64,000 bases of DNA from Bacteroidetes bacterium 43-16 (GTDB lineage Bacteria > Bacteroidota > Bacteroidia > Chitinophagales > Chitinophagaceae): positions 162,427 through 226,426 of the forward strand of contig MKTB01000037.1 of NCBI GenBank assembly GCA_001897525.1, given 5' to 3'. Both the position numbers and the translations under genes were made by a program. The notes under the pieces are model-generated. The model saw nothing but the letters and a program-made list of their open reading frames with translations. It was not told the origin of the DNA and ran no database searches. This document shows, piece by piece, positions 43,428-51,790 of this stretch. The number at the start of each line of letters is the position of its first letter. Position 1 is the stretch's first letter.

Positions 43428-44833
43428 TAGCTGTCGGTAGGCTCGAATAACTCAAAAGAATTTTTCCGCTTCACTTCTTCCAGGATCTGCAAAAATTCTT
43501 CTTCCGGCTTCTTGGCCCAATTAAGTATTTTAATGGCTGTTTTGATGCTCATAAATCCACCGCCTACAGCTGTAGCCAGATTCTGCACCAGGGTTGAATC
43601 ATCATTGATCTTGAACGGTATGATTTCCGGGGTAACATCTAAAGAAATGGCCTCTTTCTCCATGCCCAGGATACCACCCAGCAGGTGCTTTTGCACACTT
43701 ACTCGGCGGCTAAGGTATTCGTCAAGGACCTCTTTCTTTTCCTGGACCTTTAAATGGGCATCTGTAAACAGCATTTCAAGAGCAACCCCGGAAATAGAGG
43801 AAATGCCTTTGATAGAATCAAAGCTGATATCCGGCGTTTGAGTAAAGCCGTAAATGAAACGCAGCAAAGAATCAATTTCAAGCTTTACCGATTCAGGAGC
43901 CCGATCCCATGACAGATATTTTGCATCTCCATTCTCATCACCTTCCAAAACTTTACCGGAATCACCCTTTTCCGGCATACTCAGGATTTTACCTTTTACA
44001 AATACCGTTGGGCTGGCGTGATAGTCATTCGTTTCCGCGAATTTGGAAAAAAGGAACTCTATCCGGTCAATTGCAATTTGCACATCTACCCAGTCAAAAT
44101 CTTCAATGCTTCCAAAAATGACCGGTATTTTACTGAACCCATGCCTTTTAGGGTCTTCCATCTTCCAGGAGTTGGCCTCATTCTTAAACCTGATGATATA
44201 AGTATCCGTATATACATCAAATTGCTCTGTCTCTGTTCCTTCATTGTTCAGGAATTTGTACAGCCTTGAAAAAGCGATCATTTCGCCATATTCATCAAAG
44301 AAAGGATACAACCTATCACCGGCATAAGGCGACAACAAAGAAACCTTTACTTTCCGGCTTACCTGCTGATCAATGCCATAGTAATCACCTGGCTCTTTAA
44401 CAGGCTTTATATACCACAATTCGGCAACCTCTGAAGATCTCAATAATTCCCGGTACATCTTACGATTGAAAGAATCGAGCCGGTTGTCTTCAACATTCCT
44501 TGTGAGTGCGTTGAACATTTTCATTTGAGTATCCCCCTGAGGATCGGCATTTAAAATAACCGGCAGGCCAAAAGCAAAGGAAACGGCCGTATTGACAATT
44601 TTCTTTTGAAATGGGAATGCTATTCGATTGACTTCGATTTTTTTAGTTTTACCTTCCTCAACTTCAACCGCCCTATTGGGCAATTTGACAAAATCGGTAA
44701 TAGTTGCATGCTCCTGCACTTTCCATTGGGATTTTGATTTCGCAATATCCGGTTCCGGTTTCCCGCGCCTGGACTTAAGAGCCTCAACAACTTTATTTTT
44801 ATCTTCAATCTTTAGTAATTCAACAATATCCAT
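43427..44833 (-). CDS. Portal protein (SPP1 gp6-like)
   Basis: This 468-aa protein forms the dodecameric ring through which DNA enters the head. Similarity to the SPP1 gp6-like family is clear in FQKKIVNTAVSFAFGLPVIL, FDEYGEMIAFSRLYKF, KIPVIFGSIEDFDWVDVQIAIDRIEFLFSKFAETNDYHASPTVFVKG and SSISGVALEMLFTDAHLKVQEKKEVLDEYLSRR. It lies between the terminase and MuF genes with a 1-nt overlap to MuF and a 1-nt gap to the terminase, the canonical packaging order. Confidence 0.92.
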   Translation of the reverse strand: MDIVELLKIEDKNKVVEALKSRRGKPEPDIAKSKSQWKVQEHATITDFVKLPNRAVEVEEGKTKKIEVNRIAFPFQKKIVNTAVSFAFGLPVILNADPQGDTQMKMFNALTRNVEDNRLDSFNRKMYRELLRSSEVAELWYIKPVKEPGDYYGIDQQVSRKVKVSLLSPYAGDRLYPFFDEYGEMIAFSRLYKFLNNEGTETEQFDVYTDTYIIRFKNEANSWKMEDPKRHGFSKIPVIFGSIEDFDWVDVQIAIDRIEFLFSKFAETNDYHASPTVFVKGKILSMPEKGDSGKVLEGDENGDAKYLSWDRAPESVKLEIDSLLRFIYGFTQTPDISFDSIKGISSISGVALEMLFTDAHLKVQEKKEVLDEYLSRRVSVQKHLLGGILGMEKEAISLDVTPEIIPFKINDDSTLVQNLATAVGGGFMSIKTAIKILNWAKKPEEEFLQILEEVKRKNSFELFEPTDS

Positions 44834-44834
44834 A

Positions 44835-46370
44835 TTAAAAGAATTTGCCTTTTAAACTTTGCTTTACACGTTTTTTATAATCGAACAATGACCTCATCAT
44901 GAACATATCCATAAGGTCCGGTGAATCATTGTTAAGTATCACTTTCATTTGCTCTTTTGGTATAATCCTCAGCTTACCATCAGAATCAACCTTATCCCTT
45001 TTGATCGCCTTGCGCTCCTGCATAAATCGCTGCCGGACGGTCATCTTGTCATCATACATCATATTGGCCACCCTTTCACTGATCTTTATTTCCCCGCGAT
45101 CAACTTTGCCGCCTGAATGATAGTACATCTGGGTTTTAAGGTTCTGGTAATTTTCAGGTATGGGATTGCCTTTTTTGTCCTTTGCCGGGTTTTCCGGGGA
45201 TGGTAGAGGCTTTGCACCATTATTAAATTCTACAGCTCCGGGGATGAAGCCGTCCACGAACTGACCCACGCCATCATTGTCAAATGTTATATTTCGGTTT
45301 TCCACTCTATGCTTTTTAGCCAATCCATTGATTCCATCAATAACCTGGTCACCTTTGCTCTTGTCCATGATCAGCAAATCTTCCAGGCAGTTACCCTCCC
45401 AATATCCTACAGTGAACTTATTGGACCCTTTCATGGCTATATCAGAAGTAATGTATTTGCCTTCCCTGTCTACCTCATAGGTATTGTCAAAGCAGCCCTT
45501 GAAAGCGTAATAGTCGTATATGTCATTATCTGACAGTATTATCTTCCAGTTACCATTCAATAGCGCAGCCTGCGTCTCCTTATCCTGGGCCAGTAGGTTA
45601 CCCAAATAAGCCGGGTTTACAGTAAGCAGCTCTTTGTTATCATATATGCTGCCGGATATGAATGTTACTGACTTAATGAATTCATGCGGAGAAATGCCGG
45701 AACGCTCAACTACCGGCTGTAGCATATACCATCCTTTCTCAATAACTTCTTCCTGGGTATCCCCCCAGATGTAGCTATCACCATCTACAATCAAATACCT
45801 GATCTTGCCTTCACGCTCCGGGATAGGGAAACCTGTTTCCTGATCGATCCACCACTGAATGAATTCAGCCACCCAGCTATCCGGATCCGGGTTACAAGTT
45901 GCCCGAACGTATGGCTTAACACCGCAAACAGATCTATTCCTGGTAAGCAGGTAGAAAAACATCTTTTTACTGAAATGGGTAAGCTCATCAAACCCGATCA
46001 TTGGGATTTGAGCCCCTTGCCAGTCGAAAATGTTCTTTTCATACTCCAGGTGTGAGAACTTCAGCTTTGATGTTTCTCCAAACTGCCATTCAAGCGTCGA
46101 TTCGCGTGGAATACCACCGGCCATTGGGAAAATGCTTACCGATGTATCCCATAGGGCACCTTCTGCTTTAATCTGGGGGCTGGTTCTCCGGAAGATCACT
46201 GAACCGAATCCTTTAACGTCTTTATGTCTAAGAGCTTCAAGTAAAAGGGAATAGGTTTTACCTACACCGGCAGCGCCCCCACCAATTACGATATCGGCAG
46301 GTGATGCCAGGAAGTTCATTTGATACCCATCCTGGGGCCGGATCACTTTTACTTTATTTGTCGCGGCCAT
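44835..46370 (-). CDS. Terminase large subunit
   Basis: The 511-aa packaging motor and nuclease starts at the ATG at 46368-46370 (MAATNKVKVIRPQDGYQMNFL). It has Walker A GGGAAGVGKT (30-39), Walker B MIGFDEL (124-130), and the C-terminal nuclease half with acidic residues in SDIAMKGSNKFTVG and ITFDNDGVGQFVDGFI. It overlaps the small subunit gene by 17 nt. A longer in-frame start at 46385 is less likely. Confidence 0.93.
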   Translation of the reverse strand: MAATNKVKVIRPQDGYQMNFLASPADIVIGGGAAGVGKTYSLLLEALRHKDVKGFGSVIFRRTSPQIKAEGALWDTSVSIFPMAGGIPRESTLEWQFGETSKLKFSHLEYEKNIFDWQGAQIPMIGFDELTHFSKKMFFYLLTRNRSVCGVKPYVRATCNPDPDSWVAEFIQWWIDQETGFPIPEREGKIRYLIVDGDSYIWGDTQEEVIEKGWYMLQPVVERSGISPHEFIKSVTFISGSIYDNKELLTVNPAYLGNLLAQDKETQAALLNGNWKIILSDNDIYDYYAFKGCFDNTYEVDREGKYITSDIAMKGSNKFTVGYWEGNCLEDLLIMDKSKGDQVIDGINGLAKKHRVENRNITFDNDGVGQFVDGFIPGAVEFNNGAKPLPSPENPAKDKKGNPIPENYQNLKTQMYYHSGGKVDRGEIKISERVANMMYDDKMTVRQRFMQERKAIKRDKVDSDGKLRIIPKEQMKVILNNDSPDLMDMFMMRSLFDYKKRVKQSLKGKFF

Positions 46371-46878
46371 TATCAGGTAATTCAAATACAGTTACCTGAC
46401 CAATGGTGCCGGAATGTTCCACATCCTGCTTATCCTTCCATTTCTTAGCCTGGCGGTTCTTCAACCAGAAGATTGCAGCGGTGGTATCCGGTGCTACTTC
46501 CTTTGTCACAACTTTCTTTTTATAGACTTCAAGCTTGATGTCATCATCTTCCTCTACACCATCAACCTTTGTATCAATTTTCTCAAAGGTGGTTTCATCA
46601 TACTGGTAACCTTTGGCCCTTTTGTGCAGGCTTTCGACAATTTCAACATCGGCTACATCCTTTCCCTTTTTTATGGACTCCATAAATTCAGGGTGTGATT
46701 TCTTCCATAGGTTCAAAGTAGATACGGCAATGCCAAAGAAATCAGCGAGTTCTTCATCTGTTTTCCCTAATAAGCATAGCTTACGGGCCATTTCTGCATA
46801 TTCCTGCTTATACTTTGTCGGCGCTCCAACTTTAGGCTTTGCCGCTACCTTTTTGACTGCTTTCTTCTTTGGTGCCAT
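46354..46878 (-). CDS. Terminase small subunit
   Basis: This 174-aa DNA-recognition subunit of the packaging complex has a Lys-rich N-terminus (APKKKAVKKVAAKPKVGAPTKY), then a helix-turn-helix region (ARKLCLLGKTDEELADFFGIAVSTLNLWKKSHPEF), then helical oligomerisation segments and a conserved-looking AIFWLKNRQAKKWKDK. It is the first gene of the packaging block and is preceded 45 nt upstream by a late-motif copy. Confidence 0.88.
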   Translation of the reverse strand: MAPKKKAVKKVAAKPKVGAPTKYKQEYAEMARKLCLLGKTDEELADFFGIAVSTLNLWKKSHPEFMESIKKGKDVADVEIVESLHKRAKGYQYDETTFEKIDTKVDGVEEDDDIKLEVYKKKVVTKEVAPDTTAAIFWLKNRQAKKWKDKQDVEHSGTIGQVTVFELPDNGRDK

Positions 46879-46923
46879 GTTTCCCTTTAAGTTTTGATAG
46901 TTTCAACCCTTTGAGTTAAACTT

Positions 46924-46939
46924 TACTCATTAAAGTATA
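46924..46939 (-). promoter_or_regulatory. Late-region motif copy 5 (before terminase small subunit)
   Basis: An exact TATACTTTAATGAGTA on the minus strand, 45 nt before the terminase small-subunit start codon. Confidence 0.65.
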
Positions 46940-46950
46940 GGTTATTTTAT

Positions 46951-46965
46951 GTGATTTATAGTCAC
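46951..46965. promoter_or_regulatory. Operator-like imperfect palindrome
   Basis: GTGATTTATAGTCAC lies in the divergent region between terminase and the plus-strand gene, between the late motif and the plus-strand -33 box. It shares the GTGAT...TCAC arms and 15-nt size with the palindrome at 61361 next to the repressor gene. Confidence 0.35.
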
Positions 46966-46970
46966 ACATA

Positions 46971-47003
46971 TTTGCATTTATAGAGATATAAATCTTATTT
47001 TTG
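46971..47003 (+). promoter_or_regulatory. Host-type promoter for the gene at 47040
   Basis: TTTG at 46971-46974, 21 nt spacing, TATTTTTG at 46996-47003. It lies 36 nt before the ATG at 47040. Confidence 0.6.
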
Positions 47004-47039
47004 TGTGACACACTCCTTTATAACCTGACAATATATCAC

Positions 47040-47309
47040 ATGGCAAATAAAATGCGCCTTTATCACTCTAGCAGTAGAAAAACAGCTAAGCCTTATTATA
47101 TTTATGATGCTTCTATTGAAGACCTTGAGGAAAGGAAAAGCAAACGATTGTATTTCCCGGAGCAGCAGCTGGCCTGTAATTTTTTAGGCATTCGTAAATT
47201 TGGGGGTTGTCTTGATCCTTATACCAACACTCAGGCAATAAAAAAGGGTAAGCGCTTCTTCTCAAAAAAACACAATAAGGAATTTATCATCCGTTTGGCC
47301 GTAACATAA
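47040..47309 (+). CDS. Hypothetical basic protein, 89 aa
   Basis: This small basic protein (MANKMRLYHSSSRKTAKPYYIYDASIEDLEERKSKRLYFPEQQLACNFLGI) includes FFSKKHNKEFIIRL near its end. It is served by a housekeeping-type promoter next to an operator-like palindrome, so it may be expressed in the lysogen or early after induction. The family is unknown. Confidence 0.6.
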   Translation: MANKMRLYHSSSRKTAKPYYIYDASIEDLEERKSKRLYFPEQQLACNFLGIRKFGGCLDPYTNTQAIKKGKRFFSKKHNKEFIIRLAVT

Positions 47310-47321
47310 CTGCATTTATCT

Positions 47322-47337
47322 TATACTTTAATGAGTA
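47322..47337 (+). promoter_or_regulatory. Late-region motif copy 6 (plus strand, before receptor cassette)
   Basis: An exact TATACTTTAATGAGTA on the plus strand, 19 nt before the start of the gene at 47357. Together with copy 5 it shows that the motif turns with the gene it precedes. Confidence 0.65.
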
Positions 47338-47356
47338 ATTAAATTATTCAGTAAGT

Positions 47357-48187
47357 ATGTCTGATTATAATGTACAAGATAAGGCTGAAGGCAGCCAATG
47401 GACCCCCCAGGAGCATAATGCCATGAAAACCGCTGTTAACAGCAAAATGGATAAGGATAATCTTGTTCAAGACCTATCCAATCCCAATGGCACCCAATTC
47501 CCTAGCACCCAGGCTGTTGCCGGCATCCTGGCGGGATCATTTATTTTAAGGGGGAATTTGCTGGGAAGTGAGCAAATAAGGACTGGTGCCGGTTACCAGA
47601 TTTCTGGCTATTGGGTAGCTGATAAAGGATTTAATAATGCAACAGCTGATGCAAATAATCAGTATCCGGTTGGCCAGCCAGGTGTTCTCCGGGTTCTTAA
47701 AAATGCTGATCACACACTTTTGGAGTATATCACAATTGCAGAGAAGCCCCGCTACTTTATCTGTAGCCGCGTTTCAGATCAGACACATTTTCCATGGACT
47801 GAATTAGCAACCCCCACATATTTGACAAATAACAACTATTGTCAATGTAGCACTATAACTACCCAACCCGGAATTAACATTACAGATACCGGGACTGGTG
47901 GCATTTATACCTGGGATCAGGTTTCAGGTGAAACATGGTCCAGGGGTGTGATTAGGATTTCAGCGGATAAAATACTTGAAAATGGGGATATGGTTATTGC
48001 GGATTTTTCTTGGCCTACATCTGTATTAGCCAATAAAATTGTAATGGTTGATAATTACAATGTCAAAAACTGTGATGTGATTATTTCTTTCAAAGATGAT
48101 AAGAAATTTACCGTTGTCGCAACAAACTTCAATTCAATCGGTGATGTGCTGGTTGAAGAATTTTACTTCACATTTTTAATTCAATAA
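47357..48187 (+). CDS. Virion fibre/spike-like protein
   Basis: This 276-aa protein has a short N-terminal helix-rich part (DKAEGSQWTPQEHNAMKTAVNSKMDKDNLVQDLSNPNGTQFPSTQAV) of the kind seen at the base of phage fibres, then a beta-rich body including FILRGNLL, YQISGYWVADKGF and YITIAEKPRYFICSRVSD. It is the first of two plus-strand genes behind a late-motif copy and probably encodes part of a fibre or receptor-binding complex. The receptor is unknown. Confidence 0.65.
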   Translation: MSDYNVQDKAEGSQWTPQEHNAMKTAVNSKMDKDNLVQDLSNPNGTQFPSTQAVAGILAGSFILRGNLLGSEQIRTGAGYQISGYWVADKGFNNATADANNQYPVGQPGVLRVLKNADHTLLEYITIAEKPRYFICSRVSDQTHFPWTELATPTYLTNNNYCQCSTITTQPGINITDTGTGGIYTWDQVSGETWSRGVIRISADKILENGDMVIADFSWPTSVLANKIVMVDNYNVKNCDVIISFKDDKKFTVVATNFNSIGDVLVEEFYFTFLIQ

Positions 48188-48189
48188 TT

Positions 48190-48783
48190 ATGCCACCAGT
48201 ACCAGGAGCAGGAGGGGTGATACTCGGATACCCCGGCGCACAAGATGGATTAAGCGCGTATGAACAGGCTTTACTTGATGGGTTTTTAGGAACTGAACAA
48301 CAATGGTTAGATTCATTAATTGGTCCGCAAGGGGCTACAGGCGCACCCGGTAGTCAAGGGCCTCAGGGACCGCAAGGACCAGCTGGCCCGGCCGGTGGAA
48401 CCGGTGCACCGGGTAGTAATGCTAATATATCAATCGTTACTGTACCAGCTACAGATTACGGGATAAAGAATAATGACTTCATCTATACGCATCAAGGCAA
48501 TAAAAGGCCGCTTTTCATTACAGTTAAAGTTACATTGGTTCAATTAGGGAATAATGGATCAAGCTGGAATGCTACATGGTTGGATACTGCAGGAAGTATT
48601 GTAAAGTCTACAGTAACATTTGCCGCTAATAACGTCAATAATGGACCAGATGGGGGCTCTGCTATGAATATGGTTCAGACTATAACGCTACCTTTCTACA
48701 ATAATTCAAAGAAAATCTCTTTCACCAGAGGGGGGCCAAACCTTCTTAGTACATTAGAGATTCTAACAGTCATGGAAGCATAA
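48190..48783 (+). CDS. Collagen-like fibre protein
   Basis: The 197-aa product has a short N-terminal part (VILGYPGAQDGLSAYEQALLDGFLGTEQQWLDSL), a run of about nine Gly-X-Y triplets rich in Pro and Gln (residues about 44-76), and a beta-rich C-terminal domain of about 120 residues. This is the usual layout of a trimeric collagen-type phage fibre with a receptor-binding tip. The same N-terminal GLSAYEQALLDG-type segment precedes collagen stretches in many Bacteroidota and phage fibres. A strong terminator follows. Confidence 0.8.
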   Translation: MPPVPGAGGVILGYPGAQDGLSAYEQALLDGFLGTEQQWLDSLIGPQGATGAPGSQGPQGPQGPAGPAGGTGAPGSNANISIVTVPATDYGIKNNDFIYTHQGNKRPLFITVKVTLVQLGNNGSSWNATWLDTAGSIVKSTVTFAANNVNNGPDGGSAMNMVQTITLPFYNNSKKISFTRGGPNLLSTLEILTVMEA

Positions 48784-48818
48784 AAAAAGGGTACGGCTAA
48801 ATACCGTACCCTTTTTTT
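48782..48818. terminator. Strong terminator after the receptor cassette
   Basis: Fifteen paired bases (AAAAAAAGGGTACGG with CCGTACCCTTTTTTT) around a 7-nt loop. Confidence 0.95.
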
Positions 48819-49051
48819 GTAGTGACTGTAGGCGGTGTATTGGGTGTGTTTATAGAGTTACTATATTTTTAATAAATATTTCTATACCTGTTATTTTTAT
48901 ATCCCTTGCCTATATATATAATAATATACCTAATACACTTACTACATTACTACAATTATATATTTAATCAATAATAGCAAGGCTTTCGGCTGTAGTAACT
49001 TAATTTATAAAAAATGCTCTATGTTACTACATTACTACAGAATAGACATGG
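48819..49051. other. AT-rich intergenic region with TTACTACA repeats; origin candidate
   Basis: The 16-mer TTACTACATTACTACA occurs at 48939-48954 and again at 49024-49039, and its inverted core TGTAGTAA at 48991-48998. A TATATATATAATAATATA tract at 48911-48928 lies beside them. No gene is seen. Iterated short repeats plus an AT-rich tract next to the primase-helicase gene are compatible with a replication origin. Confidence 0.4.
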
Positions 49052-51208
49052 CTAATCATCAGAAGCCAATCTATGTACTTTCAACACTTCCCAACACTTA
49101 ATGGGATTCACATTAGCCCCCCTCCTAACTTGCTTCTGCTCATATCCCATCTGCTTTAATACCTTTCCCAATGTAACGATACTATTAAAGCGCTGCTGGC
49201 TGTGTTTTTCCATGTAGTCTTTTATCTCTGTAGCTGTTAGGTGTTCTATCCCAATTTCATTAACAGGAACGCTAAAGAACTTTGAAATCAGTTCTTCTTC
49301 CATGCTGGCAACTTCAAAATCGACAGTATTTTGATTTAGGTAGGCCTTATCATCAGCGCTTAGGTCTGAATTAAATCCACTTCCCATCAAGTGATAAGCT
49401 TCCATGAGCAGATCGGTCTTGTCAACAGAATTATATTTTCCCCAATCAATATCACCAATAATCCGCATCGGAATAATCCGGCGATTCCCTGTTTTGTCGC
49501 GCAGCAGGTCATTTTCATTGGTTGTAAGCCCTAGGACCGCCCGGCGCAACAAGTCTTCATTACCCGAACCAAACGGGCGCCGGAGATAGAAATATTCAGA
49601 TGATGATATTGACTTAAATTTTTGCACATCAGCAATCAATTTATCACCGTCATCAGATACGACCAGTATCTTTTGACACATCAGGATTTCATTATCCTTG
49701 TCGCGCTTCTGATCAAAATTACATTCTGCATAATAGGCTTTTAATTCAGTGGGCAGCAGCTGCCTGAAAAAGCTCGTCTTGCCGGTGCCCTGCTTATTGC
49801 CGCTTAAAACCAATACAAGTGGGGAATGTTTTCCCCAGCATATTGACTGAACGATCCCTATATACCATTTGGTAAAATAAAGCTCAACATATTCACGGGG
49901 CATATCAGTAGTTATGCTTTCGCATATCACCTTTATGCTTCCATAGGGCTGCCGGTCCATATTCTGGCTTATATAATCCTTAAGAGGATTGTATGAGCTG
50001 GCAAAATCGCTCAAAATGACATTCTTGATAAAATCCAGGTTCGTTTTATCAAATATGCGCTTAGCCTGGCGCCAAACGGCCTTAAAATCCCGGTCTGTCA
50101 TCGGCCGGCCGTCCATTTCCGGGAATAGCGTGATCTCGTTATACTTAAAGGTGTAATTCTGCCTTAACCAGATTTCAACCTGCTCAATCTCAGAAATGCC
50201 CTCTTTAAAATCAATATTATTTTCAAACACCTGGTCAATGATCGGCTTTGACTGTTCAATAGATATTTGCTCAAGGTCCAATAATTGCTGTGCTGTATCA
50301 GCTGCAGTGCGGCCGGTTTTTTTGGCCTGGGATGCTACTGTACCTATCAACAGGGTTTGAGGGGAATAGGTCACAATCCCCGCCTGTTTGGCCATGTAAT
50401 AGAAACTCGAAATAGTAACGCCGGTGCCCTTATGATTCAGGCAAGCAGTGTATTGCTTATCGCACTTATCGGGGGAATACTTATGGCTGATACCGCTTAG
50501 ACTATGAAAATAGTTCCGGCCGGCTTCGCCGAACTTATCAGTAAGTGCAAATGCCACCGTCACCCAATCAAAATAAGAATCCACCAGGTCAACACCGCGT
50601 TCAACGATCTGATGTACTATTTCATCAAAATCAGATTGAACAAATACCTGTTGCGGCAGTTTATTAATACCTTTTTTCTTTGGGGGTGGGTATAGTGCGA
50701 ACTTGGCAGAACCTTCATTGATAAATATTTCATCATCTGTTGAAACGAACCGCGCCCGGCTCACATCCTTTCCTGAAGGGTCAACAATTATACCATGTGT
50801 AGAAAAAAGGTATTCTGATAACCCCTCAAAGCTTTCTGCATGCTTTTTAGGGTTAATCTTGAATATAACAGCAACCCCCTTGCCGCTAACAGATCGCCAT
50901 GCAGCAAAGGTGTACTTGTCGGTAGCAAGCTGGGCTTTAACGGCAACAGGATCAACATCATCTATATCTATGCAAATAAAACCGCTGGCTTCAATAAGGC
51001 CGGATATTCGGCGATGAGAAAACACTCCGCAAATGGTTGCCAGGGGAAGATCAATCTTTTTTCTTTTCCCATTGCGATAATCAATAATATCATCATTCCA
51101 CTTTCCATGCTTTATTGCATATAGGTAGGCCATAACATCCATTGTTGTACCATCAGAAAGATGTTTTACATTATTGAAAAGGGATATATTACTATTTGTA
51201 TGATTCAT
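49052..51208 (-). CDS. VirE-type primase-helicase
   Basis: This is a 718-aa replication protein. The N-terminus (about 1-175) matches the VirE N-terminal/BT4734-like domain, a primase-type fold with metal-binding acidic residues in CIDIDDVD (Asp81, Asp83) and RSVSGKGVAVIFKINP. Residues about 195-275 resemble a PriCT-type linker (FDWVTVAFALTDKFGEAGRNYFHSLSGISHKYSPDKCDKQY). The C-terminal part is a VirE-type ATPase with Walker A GNKQGTGKT (470-478). It probably unwinds and primes DNA near the repeats that follow its 3' end. Confidence 0.88.
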   Translation of the reverse strand: MNHTNSNISLFNNVKHLSDGTTMDVMAYLYAIKHGKWNDDIIDYRNGKRKKIDLPLATICGVFSHRRISGLIEASGFICIDIDDVDPVAVKAQLATDKYTFAAWRSVSGKGVAVIFKINPKKHAESFEGLSEYLFSTHGIIVDPSGKDVSRARFVSTDDEIFINEGSAKFALYPPPKKKGINKLPQQVFVQSDFDEIVHQIVERGVDLVDSYFDWVTVAFALTDKFGEAGRNYFHSLSGISHKYSPDKCDKQYTACLNHKGTGVTISSFYYMAKQAGIVTYSPQTLLIGTVASQAKKTGRTAADTAQQLLDLEQISIEQSKPIIDQVFENNIDFKEGISEIEQVEIWLRQNYTFKYNEITLFPEMDGRPMTDRDFKAVWRQAKRIFDKTNLDFIKNVILSDFASSYNPLKDYISQNMDRQPYGSIKVICESITTDMPREYVELYFTKWYIGIVQSICWGKHSPLVLVLSGNKQGTGKTSFFRQLLPTELKAYYAECNFDQKRDKDNEILMCQKILVVSDDGDKLIADVQKFKSISSSEYFYLRRPFGSGNEDLLRRAVLGLTTNENDLLRDKTGNRRIIPMRIIGDIDWGKYNSVDKTDLLMEAYHLMGSGFNSDLSADDKAYLNQNTVDFEVASMEEELISKFFSVPVNEIGIEHLTATEIKDYMEKHSQQRFNSIVTLGKVLKQMGYEQKQVRRGANVNPIKCWEVLKVHRLASDD

Positions 51209-51289
51209 TAAAAAAGTACTTTATTCGATCAAAAAACAAAATGCCCGGAACCGCCGGGCACGGGTGCCGTTTTTTTAAGAGTTGAGATA

Positions 51290-51511
51290 CTAAGTAGACT
51301 TTCGAGAACAATCATCTTTGCAATACATTTGAACATTTGAACTGCGATATTCTTCAAGTGAAATTGTTTTTACTTGTAAATCATGGTTCATAACTTCATT
51401 TGAAAATTCTTTTTTGCTCTTAGTCGTCATTGTATGTTCAACAGCAACTCTAACGGCATTACCACATTCAGGGCAAACACTCATTTTAATTTTTACATCT
51501 TTATCTTCCAT
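51290..51511 (-). CDS. Small zinc-ribbon-like protein, 73 aa
   Basis: The protein has CPECG near the N-terminus (residues 13-17) and a second Cys pair in MYCKDDCSRKST at the C-terminus, a possible four-Cys zinc site. No family is recognised. It lies between the nuclease-FtsK gene and the primase-helicase on the replication transcript. Confidence 0.55.
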   Translation of the reverse strand: MEDKDVKIKMSVCPECGNAVRVAVEHTMTTKSKKEFSNEVMNHDLQVKTISLEEYRSSNVQMYCKDDCSRKST

Positions 51512-51633
51512 CTTACATGAATTGTTTTATTGCTGAATAAATTCAACAAAATATTGTATATAATTTTTAAAGAAAATTGTATTATTTAATCGGGAGGCGG
51601 GACCGTTAATGACCCAATACGCCGGGTGCGGTT

Positions 51634-51774
51634 CTATTCTATAGACAGTTTATAATATCCATACATAATCCATAGGAGAATCCAAAGTTGACCATCATTA
51701 ATACAGATGTCAAATATTGAAATTATGGTAAGAAGAATTTTTGTCAAATGCCTGGTAATTAAAATCTTCAACAT
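51634..51774 (-). CDS. Possible small hydrophobic protein, 46 aa
   Basis: This frame lies in a 280-nt gap. It reads MLKILITRHLTKILLTIISI and continues with a second hydrophobic stretch (LWILLWIMYGYYKL). It could be a tiny membrane protein or chance. The rest of the gap holds no other candidate. Confidence 0.3.
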   Translation of the reverse strand: MLKILITRHLTKILLTIISIFDICINDGQLWILLWIMYGYYKLSIE

Positions 51775-51790
51775 ATTAATAACGCTTTAA

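Noticed and set aside
48356..48420. Gly-X-Y coding repeats as a CRISPR or DNA repeat array
   Set aside because: The periodicity is 9 nt within a reading frame and encodes collagen-type triplets; there are no spacers or conserved repeats of CRISPR length. No CRISPR array was seen elsewhere in the window.
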